Shown: positions 30,713 through 42,600 of the stretch, in pieces
How positions within the stretch are numbered: position 1 is the first letter of the stretch
Layout: each line of letters opens with the position of its first letter
DNA from: Eutypella sp. D-1
Lineage: Eukaryota; Ascomycota; Sordariomycetes; Xylariales; Diatrypaceae
DNA: 64,000 bases
Assembly (NCBI GenBank): GCA_023313575.1
Contig: JAJTTP010000007.1
Location: forward strand, 1,054,001 to 1,118,000
Direction of reading: 5' to 3'
Translations under genes and position numbers: made by a program
Notes under the pieces: model-generated
Databases searched by the model: none
Told to the model about the DNA's origin: nothing
The model's input: only the letters and a program-made list of their open reading frames with translations

Positions 30713-33016
30713 GGTTAGGTTTGATGCGTATGGAATAAGATTTTCGGTGATGGTGGATGAAGGGTCTTTGTCGCCCCAGAACTTAGATAGCTGCGATCAG
30801 CTTCTGTACCGGATTCGAGGCAGTGGTAGGTAGATCACAGGTATACGAAAGAAACTCTTGCTCACGTGTCGCCGTCGACACCGTGGGAGAGGGCAGGCTT
30901 CGCTTTTTATCCGACACATTCTGGTTTTCATCTTTTCTCTCTTAAATCTTGTGTATCCCTTCTCTTCCCACGTGGGCTCATCGAAGTGCTTATCGGTGTC
31001 CCCAACGGAATACAAAGTTGTCACATGCAACGTGCTACTTGGCTACCTGCCTGCCCAAAGCCCCCTGGCTACTAGCCTACTACTGCTGCTAATAAGCTTA
31101 GGCAGCCCCGACAATGACCGAAAAACCCCGAGGAGTGAGATCTAACAACTGACCGACGTTCAGCTAGGAGCTAGTCTGGGAGATACGTAGCCACGCAGAA
31201 AGGCGGACGGGGCGAGTCTCCTATTCTCGGCCTGGCCCGCCCTATCTGCCAGTTCTATTCGCGGTCGAGACCATGATCGCCTACCACGCGGAGCTGAAGC
31301 TGACGTGGGTATACAGTACACCGCGTCGTATTTGACCGGCTTCCCCTCAGTTCATTGCCAGGCCAGGCTCGTCAACACCAATGCCACGTCTAGTCGCAGT
31401 GCAATCCACAACGCAATCCCCTCCGATCGGTAACTGCAGCCTTATCGCTCGGGTAGGAATGATGGGCAGCGATGTGGTGCGTGGGTGGATGGATGGACGG
31501 GTAGTTGTTACATAACGAATGATCGCGCCCAGTGCTTTCGCGAGCGGCGCAACCCTGTCGCATCCCGCGCGGCATCCCTGCATAGACTACTGCCGGTGAG
31601 TATATTCGGGAATCCTGTTATTCACATTCCTCGGCCGAACTGCATGTGCATATGGTCAGTGAGACTCGCCCTCTCCGACAATCCAGGGTGACATAGATAT
31701 GTAACTGTTTCATAGTCAATCACAGAATTATTTATGCATGTATACCTTGACAAGGGTCGCCGTTTAGCCCAGAGGGCCTGGAACCCACGACATGTATAGA
31801 AGTGTGATTCATCCCTAGCGAAGCCGATACCTCCATCTTACGGAAAGGCACAAAGGATTGATACAGTAATCTTGCCATGCGTACCAATAATAAATTAGCC
31901 GTTCTCAGTTGTAGAACTGAATACCCTCAAAATATCGCTGGGACGCCCAGGGGTCATAAACACGAAAGGTTCGTGAACGAGTAGCACATACGTTCGTCGC
32001 TGGGGTTCTAAGGCTCATGTCCAGTTCATAGTGATATCCCCCTATCTCTGGCGACTTGGATATATGTCATGCCACCCTCAACTAGATCTATTATCTTTCT
32101 AATACGTCTAAAGCGTTCTCGAGGTCCCCTCCGAATGACTTCATCCCGGCTCTAAATAATCGTAAACACCGCCCGCCCTTCCAAGTATATAGAACTTCGT
32201 TAGAACACCTCTGCCCGCTTATATTTGTCGACGAGCAGTGTAAGCCTGATTTGAAGGTGGTGCTCAAGGATAATAAGGCACATTGATAGGTCTTATAGCG
32301 CGACTTTAGAGGCCACATCAGGGGCAGACTATCTACTACTTCGCTCGGGTAGCTGTGCTCAACGAGTGAATGTACAGATTTTTCATATGTATGGACGCCC
32401 CTGGATTCCCATATCTGACCCTGCCAGTTGTAGAAATGAAGTACTACGTATCTACAAAGTCCTCGGGGTATATGTCTCAGGTAAGTGCACCGGAGCTTCT
32501 GATGGCCATTCGGCAGGGAAAAGGAAGGATAGGCAGACCATGGCTAATACCGATACTTGGTTCTGGATCAGACACAGGAGGTAGAGTGGCCTCGTTGTGG
32601 AGATGGAGAGCTTCCCACAATCGTTACAGTGGCTTCATAGGATTGCACAGCAGTCGGCTATCTGAAAGGGTATCGACATATTGATTGTGGGTCGTTGTTT
32701 CTTGAACTTGAGCTGTCGAACAGGTGCGAGTGTCTTCTAGGGGCATTTATAATAGGCTGATTGGACATAATGAACTATATCAGGAGTTAGCGGTTGTGAA
32801 GTGGCTTCAGCACAGCTTATGCATAGCATAAAAGTACTTAGGGCCCTGGTTTAAATAAGGTGCGAGGGACCCTAGCCGGACGATGCAACTGAAAGAGTCA
32901 AGCCAATAAATTTTCCTTTCTAGATACATGCCATCTGAGCTCCCAAGACTAGTTCCTGATACCTGGCACAGAGGTTCGTTTTATCATGATTTATTTTCTA
33001 CTTCCAGCGCTTCCGA
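30713..33016. other. Gene-poor stretch, 2.3 kb
   Basis: No gene supported. The left end is the promoter side of the methyltransferase-like gene, with ATGG-type repeats near 31482-31500. The right end is the LYS9 3' region. No AGGTA/TACCT palindromes were noticed here. Confidence 0.45.
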
Positions 33017-35334
33017 TTAAGCGACAACCCTCTCCTTGCACTCGATGCTAAAGAAATATCAGCAGTGATTCTCGAAGCCCGAAGAAGCCATAAGCACTTA
33101 CCCGTACTGCTCCTTCAACTCCTTGATCAAAGGATCGTTGATCTTCGGGCTCATAGGCGCGAGGATTCCCTTGTCAGAGATTGTGCCGTTAAGCACTTGT
33201 TGGACAGCTGTGTGGACATGATGTTAGCACCATCTTCTGTCGATATTTTCCCAAGGACTTAAGCTGCGATTGCTCGCCTGACGATGCGCATGGTGTTACG
33301 ATTAGGTTACCAAGGAAACTTGAAGACTTACCAACAGCGCATGGGACACCAACGAGCTTCGCCATGGCCGAGTAGCCACCTGACCCGGTCGGGGCACCAT
33401 ACTCGCACAGAGTTGAAGTCCTGGTTTCGTGACTACCATCCTTGTTCTCGATCTCGAACTTGTGTTGGAGGAGTACCATATCTACAACGCTTAGTCTCAG
33501 TCTTCTCGGAAATATGGGGCAGGAATCGACTTACCACGCTCGCCCTCCTCGTATTGCATCTTCTTCTCCAGGGTGGCGCACAGGGTATCGAGTGGGTTGC
33601 CCCTGGGAATTATCTTCTCTGATGAGAACTAACCATGATGTCAGCATCGTTCCCCTGTCAATTATACAAGCCATCGCCATATTGCACATGGAGGGGATGT
33701 GTTACGGGTACGCCTGCAAGGAACAAGATAGGTGAAAAGAATATGAAATTATATCCTGAATACAACTTACCAAACCGATCCACCTGAGTCCTGCTAGCAA
33801 CTGCTCCTTTTGCTGGGCATCAGCGAAGCTAGTTTTGCTGAGAATGGCGTTGGTTAGGTCGTTCTCGCTAGCACCCGAGGCTGCGATAATCTTCTGCGTA
33901 GCCTCGTTCCAAGGAATAGGCTCTTTCAGGGCGCTGTTCTCCTCATCGCTGAGGAATCCAACTATAATAAAAATTAGCGACTCTTTTTATCACCACAATG
34001 ACATGCAATTTTTGACTCCCATCGCCGTGACTTAGTTTAGAAGCAGATTAGATGCTGCAATTACGATGGAGCGGTACTTACTATCGACAAGTAGCTTGAT
34101 GAACTCCCTACATCCCATCGTTTTAATTAGTCCTTTAAATTTTCTTCCTAGGGTTATAAGACATGAGTTTACTTACGGGAATCCGGCGTATCTCAAAGTT
34201 CCACGGATGATAGTCTGAGCCTCAGGAATGTTGTATCTATTGATAGCCATGTGTGTTAGTTATGCTACTAAAATCGAAGTCTAGACCTGAAAGCTATATG
34301 TGACGTACCGCTCCTTATATGGGGTTGAGTCTCTGTTCGGGTACGCAACGAGGGCGAATCCAGGATAAATGGGGTAGGGCTTCGCCTGAGCCATGAGCTC
34401 GGGTCCAGCCACGTTGACAACCTTGCCACCCTGGTAGTAGCTAGCGGCATTTCGCAGAGCAAGTAGAACACCCCTGTTTATGTTAGCTTCCAATGGCTTC
34501 TCAAGAGGAGAAAAGAGCTCATCTTGAATATGTGCTGTTAATACCAAGAGAATGCCTCAAGGGAAACGTACCTGGAGGACCAACTGAACTTGTATCCTAG
34601 TGGATTACCAGAATGCTCTGTTCAAAGTCAGTGCCATTCCAAAGCGTGAATTGGACTACTTCAATTACCCACCTGGTGCAGGCAGACCACCACAATAAGA
34701 AAGGAAGGACAGAATCTTGCCCCCAGCCTGATGAACCTCAGAGATGGTCTTAACAGCGTAGAGATGCTGTCAAAGAACAATGTTAGCAGAACTGATTCTA
34801 AAAGGCGCAGACATGTGAAGTACGTACGTCAACACCCGGGTCGACACCGATCTCGTTCATCACAGTGATGCCCGCATCCTTGCACTGCTGGTCAAGCTCC
34901 AACATGGCAGGCGAGACATAGCTCGTGGTGACGACATGCTTCTTCTGTCGGATGGCACTCTTGATGACGGTCGCGTGGAAGGTGTAGGGGATGAGAGAGA
35001 TGACCAGGTCGTTCTTGGCTACCTCGGCGTCCAGGGCCTTGTCATCATTGACATCCAGAGAGATGGGATTGGCGTTCTTGATGCCCTCCGAGAGCTTCTT
35101 GGCGCTCTCTAGGGTCCTACAGGCTTTCATAACGTTAATAGAGCGCTCGAAGAGCTATATTATGTAAAAGCTTACCAACGGTGACCTCAATGCCCTTCTC
35201 GCTGAGGATGTCAAGGGTGGGTCTCGTGACGAAACCCGCCCCGAGCATAAGAACTTTCCTATATATCTTTGCTTAGTTATTACATCATTATAAACATGGA
35301 AATTTGGATGAGGCTAAACTTACTGCGGGGCCAT
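33017..35334 (-). CDS. lys9: Saccharopine dehydrogenase (NADP+, L-glutamate-forming), lysine biosynthesis
   Basis: Saccharopine reductase of the fungal alpha-aminoadipate pathway: condenses alpha-aminoadipate semialdehyde with glutamate, using NADPH, to give saccharopine. I read 13 exons: 35334-35324, 35258-35176, 35123-34828, 34766-34673, 34617-34572, 34473-34309, 34236-34177, 34107-34082, 33961-33771, 33628-33535, 33481-33332, 33207-33102 and 33047-33017. Every junction keeps frame and the total is 1353 nt, 450 residues, the family length. The product starts MAPQKVLMLGAGFVTRPTLD (NADP-binding Gly motif) and ends KEQYGIECKERVVA, both as I recall for the family. Other hallmarks are MNEIGVDPGVD, GGLPAPEHSGNPLGYKFSW and the substrate domain STLCEYGAPTGSGGYSAMA. 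Twelve introns in one short gene is unusually many for this kind of fungus; the smallest exons are 11 and 26 nt. Confidence 0.93.
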
Positions 35335-37990
35335 CTTTACGATTGCTGATAGTCTGATCCTAAGAAAGTCTAAAGTAGGAAGGTGAAGAAATAGCCTCTA
35401 GGTTGGTAGTTGGTCCCGGGGTCAGTTTGTTGTTGTTTGCAGGTGGTTATGTTTAACGCGGGGCAGTTTGTACAGTATAAAGCGTATGGAGGGGTCAAAA
35501 AAAGTTCTGATTAGATCTTCAGTGTCTAGGGCTTATCCAAGTCCTATCTCGGAGGTGGCGCATTAGAGCTTAAGCCACATGCCACGGTTGTGGCGCATTT
35601 ACTCCACCTTAATTAACCCCTTTTCCATAGTGGAGACGTTTAGAGACGGACCACGACAATACCGCTACACCGAAATGACCTAGACATGTGATATAGATTT
35701 GAGTAGTGAGCTATCGCAGAGCCCCCAGATATCATAGAGAACCCAAATTATGTTAATGCTTGCCTAAGCTCTACCATCAGCCGTTGTAATATGAAACAAG
35801 GCTACCTGGTAACGTGGCTGCTCTACTCATCGGTCTTCTTAGGACTAAATCGAACAATCACGAGGGATCGGGTCATCAATGGTTAGGAATCATGCTTTTC
35901 TGCGACGTAGACAATAATACATAAGATTTAAGGTCGGAGTTCAAGCAAAAGGAACGTCTTACTCGTCAAAGTCAATATTTATATAACCACGGACTATCAT
36001 AGGTAATACATAGTAAGGATATGACTGTCATATGATAATAAGCCAGGGTCACTACTAGCGCCTCTCTCCCCCTATTCATGGACTACGGCAGATTAGACTG
36101 TCCTATAAGTAGGGGCTTCTGTATCTAGAAGGGGGCAGAGTTCAATAACTATTTGGCCTCTACTCAAACTCTCAATTACCTACCTTACAGTTATCCTCCG
36201 GCTCATTCTCTCACTCTGTAGTCGAATCCCTTGACAAAGATGCAGCATCTCGAAGGCCACTGGAGCTTACTTGATAGTAGAGAATTGACTTCTCATATAT
36301 AGCACCTTCCATTTACCTTAAAATACAATGAAGCTTTGCCTCCCTATCCAGATATTTACGTACAGTCTCTGTCGACGTCGGCAAATACGCAAATGATAGC
36401 CACCTACCGGAGTCCCTGTTTGCTAGTCTTACAGACAGCCATATGTCTAGGTCAAAAGATTATGACTTTAATATCCAGTGGGGTTCGAAGAGGCATGGTT
36501 ATGTGCACATATTTAGTGGCCCAGGTACGGTAATTCCATACCTAGAATTCGAATATAATATCGGGTTTCATGCTGGGAAGAACTCCAATGATGATGTGGT
36601 GGAGCTCTTGCTCGAACAGAAACAATGGCCTTGTGCTGAAACTGTGTATCAGTGGGTTGTGATACCAAAACACAATGGTGCATTGGTATGACACCTACCT
36701 CGTTCTATTCGGTCGTGCCAGAGTTGATGCGAGACTTATAGAATAGACAGGTAGTTAGGACTACCGATGCAAGTCTTGTCTTTCCCCCAATTTTACCAGA
36801 TGCTATCCACCGAGGTAATGAGACATTACCCACTCTCAGAGTTAGAGATACTGTGTGTTAGGCATCAATGGGCCCCTGTCATACGTATATTGTGGCTGAT
36901 AATCACTATGATTGGGCTCATGTAAATATGTCCAAATACAGATTGGTGACGGGATCCAGAACCAGTGGAGTTATTTCCCGTTAACATGTGCGGTCGGAAT
37001 GAATATACGGACCTCTCAGTTTGTAATCATGGCTTCTAGACGACACCCAACTCATCCCCACAATCTTGTGGACACTTCATATCTTCACGATCGCATGGCA
37101 TACACCCTGAACCAAGAACAAGGGCCTGAAGAGCCCTGGACCTAGAATACCCGCCGATGTTTATCTGGTTATTTCTTCAGCTCTGACTTAAAAAGGTGCC
37201 TCATCGGTCCTACTAGATGCCCAACCTATTGCGCTGGCAGATGGATCATGTAACTGCAGTCCAAGCTTTCACTTTGGTCGGGCTCCTCTGCATCATCTCC
37301 AGTCAGCTGCAATTCTCGCTGTAACGTGAGAAATACGAGGCCACCATAGTGGAAATTGGGGCTGGTGACACTAATGCGGAGACGAAACTCACATAAAATA
37401 TTGATCTTTCACGTTGTTGTATCGTAAGGGGGGTAGTCCAGAAGTGCTGAAGAACATGTGAGCTGACCTAGCCGAATCAACGTCCTCAATTGCCCCTATG
37501 ATATAATAGTGCGGAGCATGGCTATATTTTCTCGCCGATATAATCCCTAACCGCCAACAACTACGTTCTAACGCTGACGTGCATGCTTGCTAATCATGGG
37601 TGACCCTGGCGTCGGAAGCGTGGCGATGTCCCAGGGTCAAATAAAGGGTCGAGAAAGACTAAATATCGAAATCAAGAATGGCTATTTTCGTTTTGCTGGG
37701 ATATTGTTCCTTCCCATTTTGATATACCCCGTGGATGGTGTGGATTGCTGCGCTTTGCTGGGCCTGGGTGCGCGACCCTCTTTCGCCCATTCCGTCCAGA
37801 CCGGCAAGCGAGATCTGATGCGGGTTGGGGAATACGGCGCGTGGTGGCGTAATTGACAGGCTTTTAGGGCGTAATCCACGCGTGGATCAACCTGCACGGC
37901 TGGCGAAATGGACTTATATGGCTTGTTAGTCGCGGGCTGACCGTTGATCACTTCTAAATATTCTAAACAAGGTAAGAACTGCGAACTTGC
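35335..37990. other. Gene-poor stretch between LYS9 and the C6 regulator
   Basis: No gene supported over 2.6 kb. The sequence is AT-richer than the genic parts. Open frames near 36336-36691, 36912-37145 and 37587-37856 show no domain. The first 200 bases are the LYS9 promoter, the last few hundred the regulator's. Confidence 0.45.
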
Positions 37991-39655
37991 ATGGGCCGTT
38001 CCCGACTGAGTGGAAATACACGGCTATCTGCTGCTATCCGCGTCTCATACATGAGATCGGCTGCGCAACGATTCCAGGGCTTTGGTAACGCGACACTCTT
38101 CATTCAACCTCCGAAATCAAATCTCACTTCCGCCATGACTTCGAGAGTCACTCAACAGTCCATAAGATCTTCCTGCGACCGCTGTCGCCTCCAAAAGCTC
38201 AGGTGTACGGTTCCTACGAATGCAGAGAAGTGCGAGAGGTGTGCTCGTGCTAAGGTCGACTGCGTATTCAGTCGAAGAGCCAGAACTAGGCGAACAAGCG
38301 ACGAACATACGCCGGGCGAGCGCATTAGGGGATACGAAAATCTGATGGGCACTCACCCGATGAATGCTGGAGCGATATCTCCACTAGTACTAGACTCCGT
38401 CCCCGATTGCAGGGCAAACGAATTCGCAACAGCCGAACCGCACATGAGGTATGGAGAAGCATGGGAGGGCAATCCGTATGGGGGCCATAGCGCCTACATC
38501 ACAGTACACGAACATCCACAACATGGCGGGCTCTACGCGCACAACTTCTCAAGAGAGTACCTGATCAACCAGGGACAACATGACTCCGAGCTGCTCAACT
38601 TCATGGTGCCGCCTACCCCTCTAGATGGTCAAGCACCACAACCACTGGGGCACTTTACGCAGCAATGGAAGTCGCCATCAACCTCCCAAGTCCCATCCAG
38701 AAATGGCAGAGACGGGGAGGCCGATCCATCGCCCACCACACTAGGAGGGAATTCACACGCTATACCACGGCTTTCGGTCCTAATAGCGGAGGTATACGAG
38801 ACGTGCGGTATGCTAAAAGATAGTCCCTGGGCGAACATGAACAGTTTGACAAGGATGAACGACTATCCGATCGGCAGGATCTTGCATCTATCGCAGGAGT
38901 TCATTGACATCCTCCAAAGAATGGCGCAGAGCACGAGCACGCGATCAGGTCCAGAGTTGGGCTCTGCTACTGTACCCAACCGCCTTGGGGCACAAAGTTC
39001 TCGAACCTATGCTACTCCCCACGGCCTAGTATCGCCCGTATCCACCGGCTCGGGGATTGGGCACCCAGCCGACATATCAGAAGCGAGACTCCAGGACCAG
39101 GCGGCCTCAGAGACAAGGTCTTCCCATCCATTTGTGGAAGACGGCTTTATCGACGTACCCGCAATGCTTCTAGTCTTGAGCTGTTTCATTTCCTTGACTA
39201 AGCTCTACGGCATAGTATTCACTCATTTTGAGAGTCACCTCAGTGGGCTGCCACCTGCATCATTATCTGGCACTCCGATTGACATTGGCCTAATCCGGAG
39301 TCGGGGGCTCCAGCTAGGCGAACTTCCCCTATTGGATGAGACGTATAGCAAGACATACACTGGCGTCAGAATGTTGCTCGACACATTCCAGTGTACGGAG
39401 GATATCATTGGTCTTCCCAGTTCTCTCAGTATCATACGAGGATCGGCGCTTCAGCGTACGGAAGGAGATATGCCGATGCCAAGAAACGAGCTGAAAGATG
39501 CCTCACCCTGGACGGCTTTCCAAGGTGAACTCACACTAGCTGTCCTCAAGCACGACGCTTTGGCTGGAGGCAGCAGCGTTCAGGAAGGGTTTTATGATCT
39601 GTCACTTAAAATCCAGTCGCTGAAGAGAATCTTACGAGAGAAAATGTTTTTATGA
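37991..39655 (+). CDS. Zn2Cys6 fungal transcription factor (AflR-like type)
   Basis: Nuclear DNA-binding regulator. Single exon of up to 554 residues. The binuclear zinc cluster SCDRCRLQKLRC..CERCARAKVDC has ligands Cys62, 65, 72, 81, 84 and 91 (CX2CX6CX8CX2CX6C), followed by a basic stretch SRRARTRR. The spelling SCDRCRLQKLRC and the short, Cys-poor remainder resemble aflatoxin-regulator-type proteins more than the large fungal_trans-domain regulators. A Met at residue 49 (nt 38135), 13 residues before the cluster, is an alternative start and may be the true one, since the first 48 residues look untranslated. A hydrophobic stretch near residue 395 (AMLLVLSCFISLTKLYGIVF) suggests a helical C-terminal region. 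No biosynthetic genes are adjacent, so targets are unknown. Confidence 0.88.
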   Translation: MGRSRLSGNTRLSAAIRVSYMRSAAQRFQGFGNATLFIQPPKSNLTSAMTSRVTQQSIRSSCDRCRLQKLRCTVPTNAEKCERCARAKVDCVFSRRARTRRTSDEHTPGERIRGYENLMGTHPMNAGAISPLVLDSVPDCRANEFATAEPHMRYGEAWEGNPYGGHSAYITVHEHPQHGGLYAHNFSREYLINQGQHDSELLNFMVPPTPLDGQAPQPLGHFTQQWKSPSTSQVPSRNGRDGEADPSPTTLGGNSHAIPRLSVLIAEVYETCGMLKDSPWANMNSLTRMNDYPIGRILHLSQEFIDILQRMAQSTSTRSGPELGSATVPNRLGAQSSRTYATPHGLVSPVSTGSGIGHPADISEARLQDQAASETRSSHPFVEDGFIDVPAMLLVLSCFISLTKLYGIVFTHFESHLSGLPPASLSGTPIDIGLIRSRGLQLGELPLLDETYSKTYTGVRMLLDTFQCTEDIIGLPSSLSIIRGSALQRTEGDMPMPRNELKDASPWTAFQGELTLAVLKHDALAGGSSVQEGFYDLSLKIQSLKRILREKMFL

Positions 39656-42600
39656 TCTAAGATCGACTTGGTACAAGGGCCAGTTAATTGGCTCGTGGCA
39701 AGAACACCGATTCCCTACACAACCATTCATATACACGAACACGATTGATATTCCTTAAATGTATATTTCATCTCTACCTACATAGAATATTGCACATGAC
39801 CGCCGTTACTAGACACACTCACACACACCTTGTATAGATGTTGAAGTCAGACTGCGAGACTGTTAGGCTGCCTAACCCTAACCCTAGTAGTCCTAGGAAT
39901 ATGCCTGCTCGATCGTTATATGTATAATTTACTATGTCATACACTCCCCAAGACACCATTTCAACGGCGTCAATCAAGTCTCTACGTAAACTGTCTCGCT
40001 TCAAGCATATTTGCCGGACTATGAACCGGCATTTAATCTGGTTCTAGAAAGGATTGTGGTTTATCTGCAAACGCACTGCAGCAGGATCTATGTGGAAATC
40101 TTGTCATGCAGGAGATCTAGGCAGATCTGAACTAGCCCCTAGTCCCACCAGCCGCTTACGAAATCTCAACATGGCTCGACATGCCTGTGATCGCCTTCGA
40201 GCGAATTTTCTTTTTGTGATTGGTGTATAACCGACTATATCCGGGCAGGGGGTGATAGCCATAAGAAATGGGCCTGTTAGACCTCCGATGATGGTAATTA
40301 CAGGTGCCAGACCAGTAGTCTTAGTACCGCTTTGCTCTAAAACTTCTTCTTTTCCATTGGGCTGTCACTTGCTCGCCACGCCACGAATGGATCCTTGTGA
40401 CGATGATAAGTTCGCCATCCCCACGTTCTTGGCAGTCTAGAAGCAGGGGTTCGCGCTCAAATGAGCTACGCGGCTGCGGCCCGCAAGGCCCCACGTCCAC
40501 GTTGACATGAGATGGATCCCTGGCTCCCTCCCAGCCACCAAACTCCATTGACACATTAGATGACCAATCGGTGGGATTGAGAGATCGCCCCGGAACCGGT
40601 CAAGCCGGCCCTGGTTCACCTACGCAGCTACTCCATGGTTGGGTTCGCCATCGAGGGTCTTTCATGTGTACTTCAAGGTTGCGGAAGGACTCGGTGACTT
40701 GAATGTAGCCTGATTATGCCGTGCTCGGGCCACAAGTTGGTTTCCTGCATTCGGTTCTCATGTATGTATTATTGCGTTTCGGTTGATCATCAATGTCGGT
40801 AAGACGTATATAGTGGAGCATGGAATTACAAGCGTCACTTCACAAGTGGTATCTCCCCCTTTTTCTATATACCCACTTTGCTTACGATTTTCAGGAGGAA
40901 ATTCTTGTGCCCGGCTATGTTCCCTCCCGAGCAGTAGCCATTATTCCACCTATACGGGGCCTTTCGATGAGGTTGCATATCTACCCAATCTGGTAGTTCC
41001 AGAGCATGCTTTTGGGGCTTTTGGGGCTTTTGGGTCACATTCTTCGGAACTTAGACGCAGCATGCACCTAAGATAGGCAAATCGCCGCGGCCTGCTGCCG
41101 CCCCTATAAGTAACGTGACTATTTGCAAGATAAGCCGGGAGAAATAACAATACGATTGGCTATGACCATTACCAGCTGTCTGGGAACCAAGTGAGTCGGT
41201 AAGATTTATTGTTCACTCCCTCATCTCAGCGAAAAAAGCTTATTGGCCGATTTCCAATAGCGTGTGGTATTCATCCCATCCCCTCTTTGATTATGTACCG
41301 CTTGGCCTGGAATTACTCAGCTCAGAGCCCAGACGTGGGGAGCTCAGGTTGGGCTGCAATGTATAAGTCGGATGCAGTGGATCCTCGATACACTATCCTT
41401 GATACTATCGAGTAATGAGAACCATGGTTTGCGTGGGATTGTCGTTACCTAAGATCTTCAGGGCAGCCTGGCCACGCCCAACGTAGAGAGATAGACTGAG
41501 GCCGAGAATCTTGAAATCGAGGGGGAAGCCAACAATATGAGGCGAAGACAAGATCGTGAAGGTCAGCCAAAGACCACATCCATGTGACTCACAGAAAATG
41601 GGTAAGGCTCGCATTCTCGCTGGTTTCAAACAAGGCAAGGAGCGACATAGGCAGTTGTTCATAAGAAAACCATTGGCTTGCCATGATCACAGATACGACA
41701 GACCAAGTTACACGATACTACCTGGGGCAGTCTAGGCATCTGGAATCATACATCCGGGATCCAGAAATCCATGATTTCAGGTAAGCACAAGGTGAAAACA
41801 CGACCCTAGCGTTTGAGGCCCAAGCAATTGTCAGTTCAGTCACATTGTGGATGACCAATCACACAAGAAAAGTCGTTGATCTGCCGCGATTCCTGTGGGA
41901 AACACAACATATGTACGGTATGTGGTGTGTGAGCTGCCATAGAGACACATCACATGGTCATTCGCCAGGACACCAAGGAAGCGATAACACATTGGATCGC
42001 TTGCAAGCTGGGCCGCGACACTGAAACATACATGAACGACTTGGCATGCAAGGCTACGAAATTAGACACTCGAATTTCACGAGCTACAAACAGGAGCCCA
42101 AGGAAATATTGATGCGCATACATCAAAGTCGTAAATTTTCCTTCGAAAAAATCGCTCATTGTGAAATCGGAGTATATGGGGGGAATAGTCGCTCATATTT
42201 TGGAAGGTGTTTGCTGCTGACGGTATTGCTTAACGCCAATTAAGCAGACATATACAATAATTATAAAAATTCATCTTTCGTAAATTCAAACCGCAGAATA
42301 AGACGCTATGGGTAAAAGTTGAAGGTAACAGTTACATTATAGCTAATCCGACGATCAAAGACGAATAATAGATGTAGCCTTGCTAACGAAAGAAACTCCG
42401 TACATTGTGGCCCAGTAGTGTTGTGTTCCCACTCTCCTATGGGTCTCCTGGCCATAATTAAGCCAGACACCGCATTGGGTACAAACATCATGAAAATATA
42501 AGGTCCCTAAAACAGAGCCTGTAACACTATACATAGATCAGAAAAATACTCGGGCCTCTCACTTCCAAAGGACAGTCTCCATGTATTCTGCGCCTTCCAG

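Noticed and set aside
29271..39655. Secondary-metabolite cluster (methyltransferase-like gene plus C6 regulator)
   Set aside because: LYS9 and long gene-poor stretches lie between them, no core synthase is present, and the methyltransferase motifs are degenerate.
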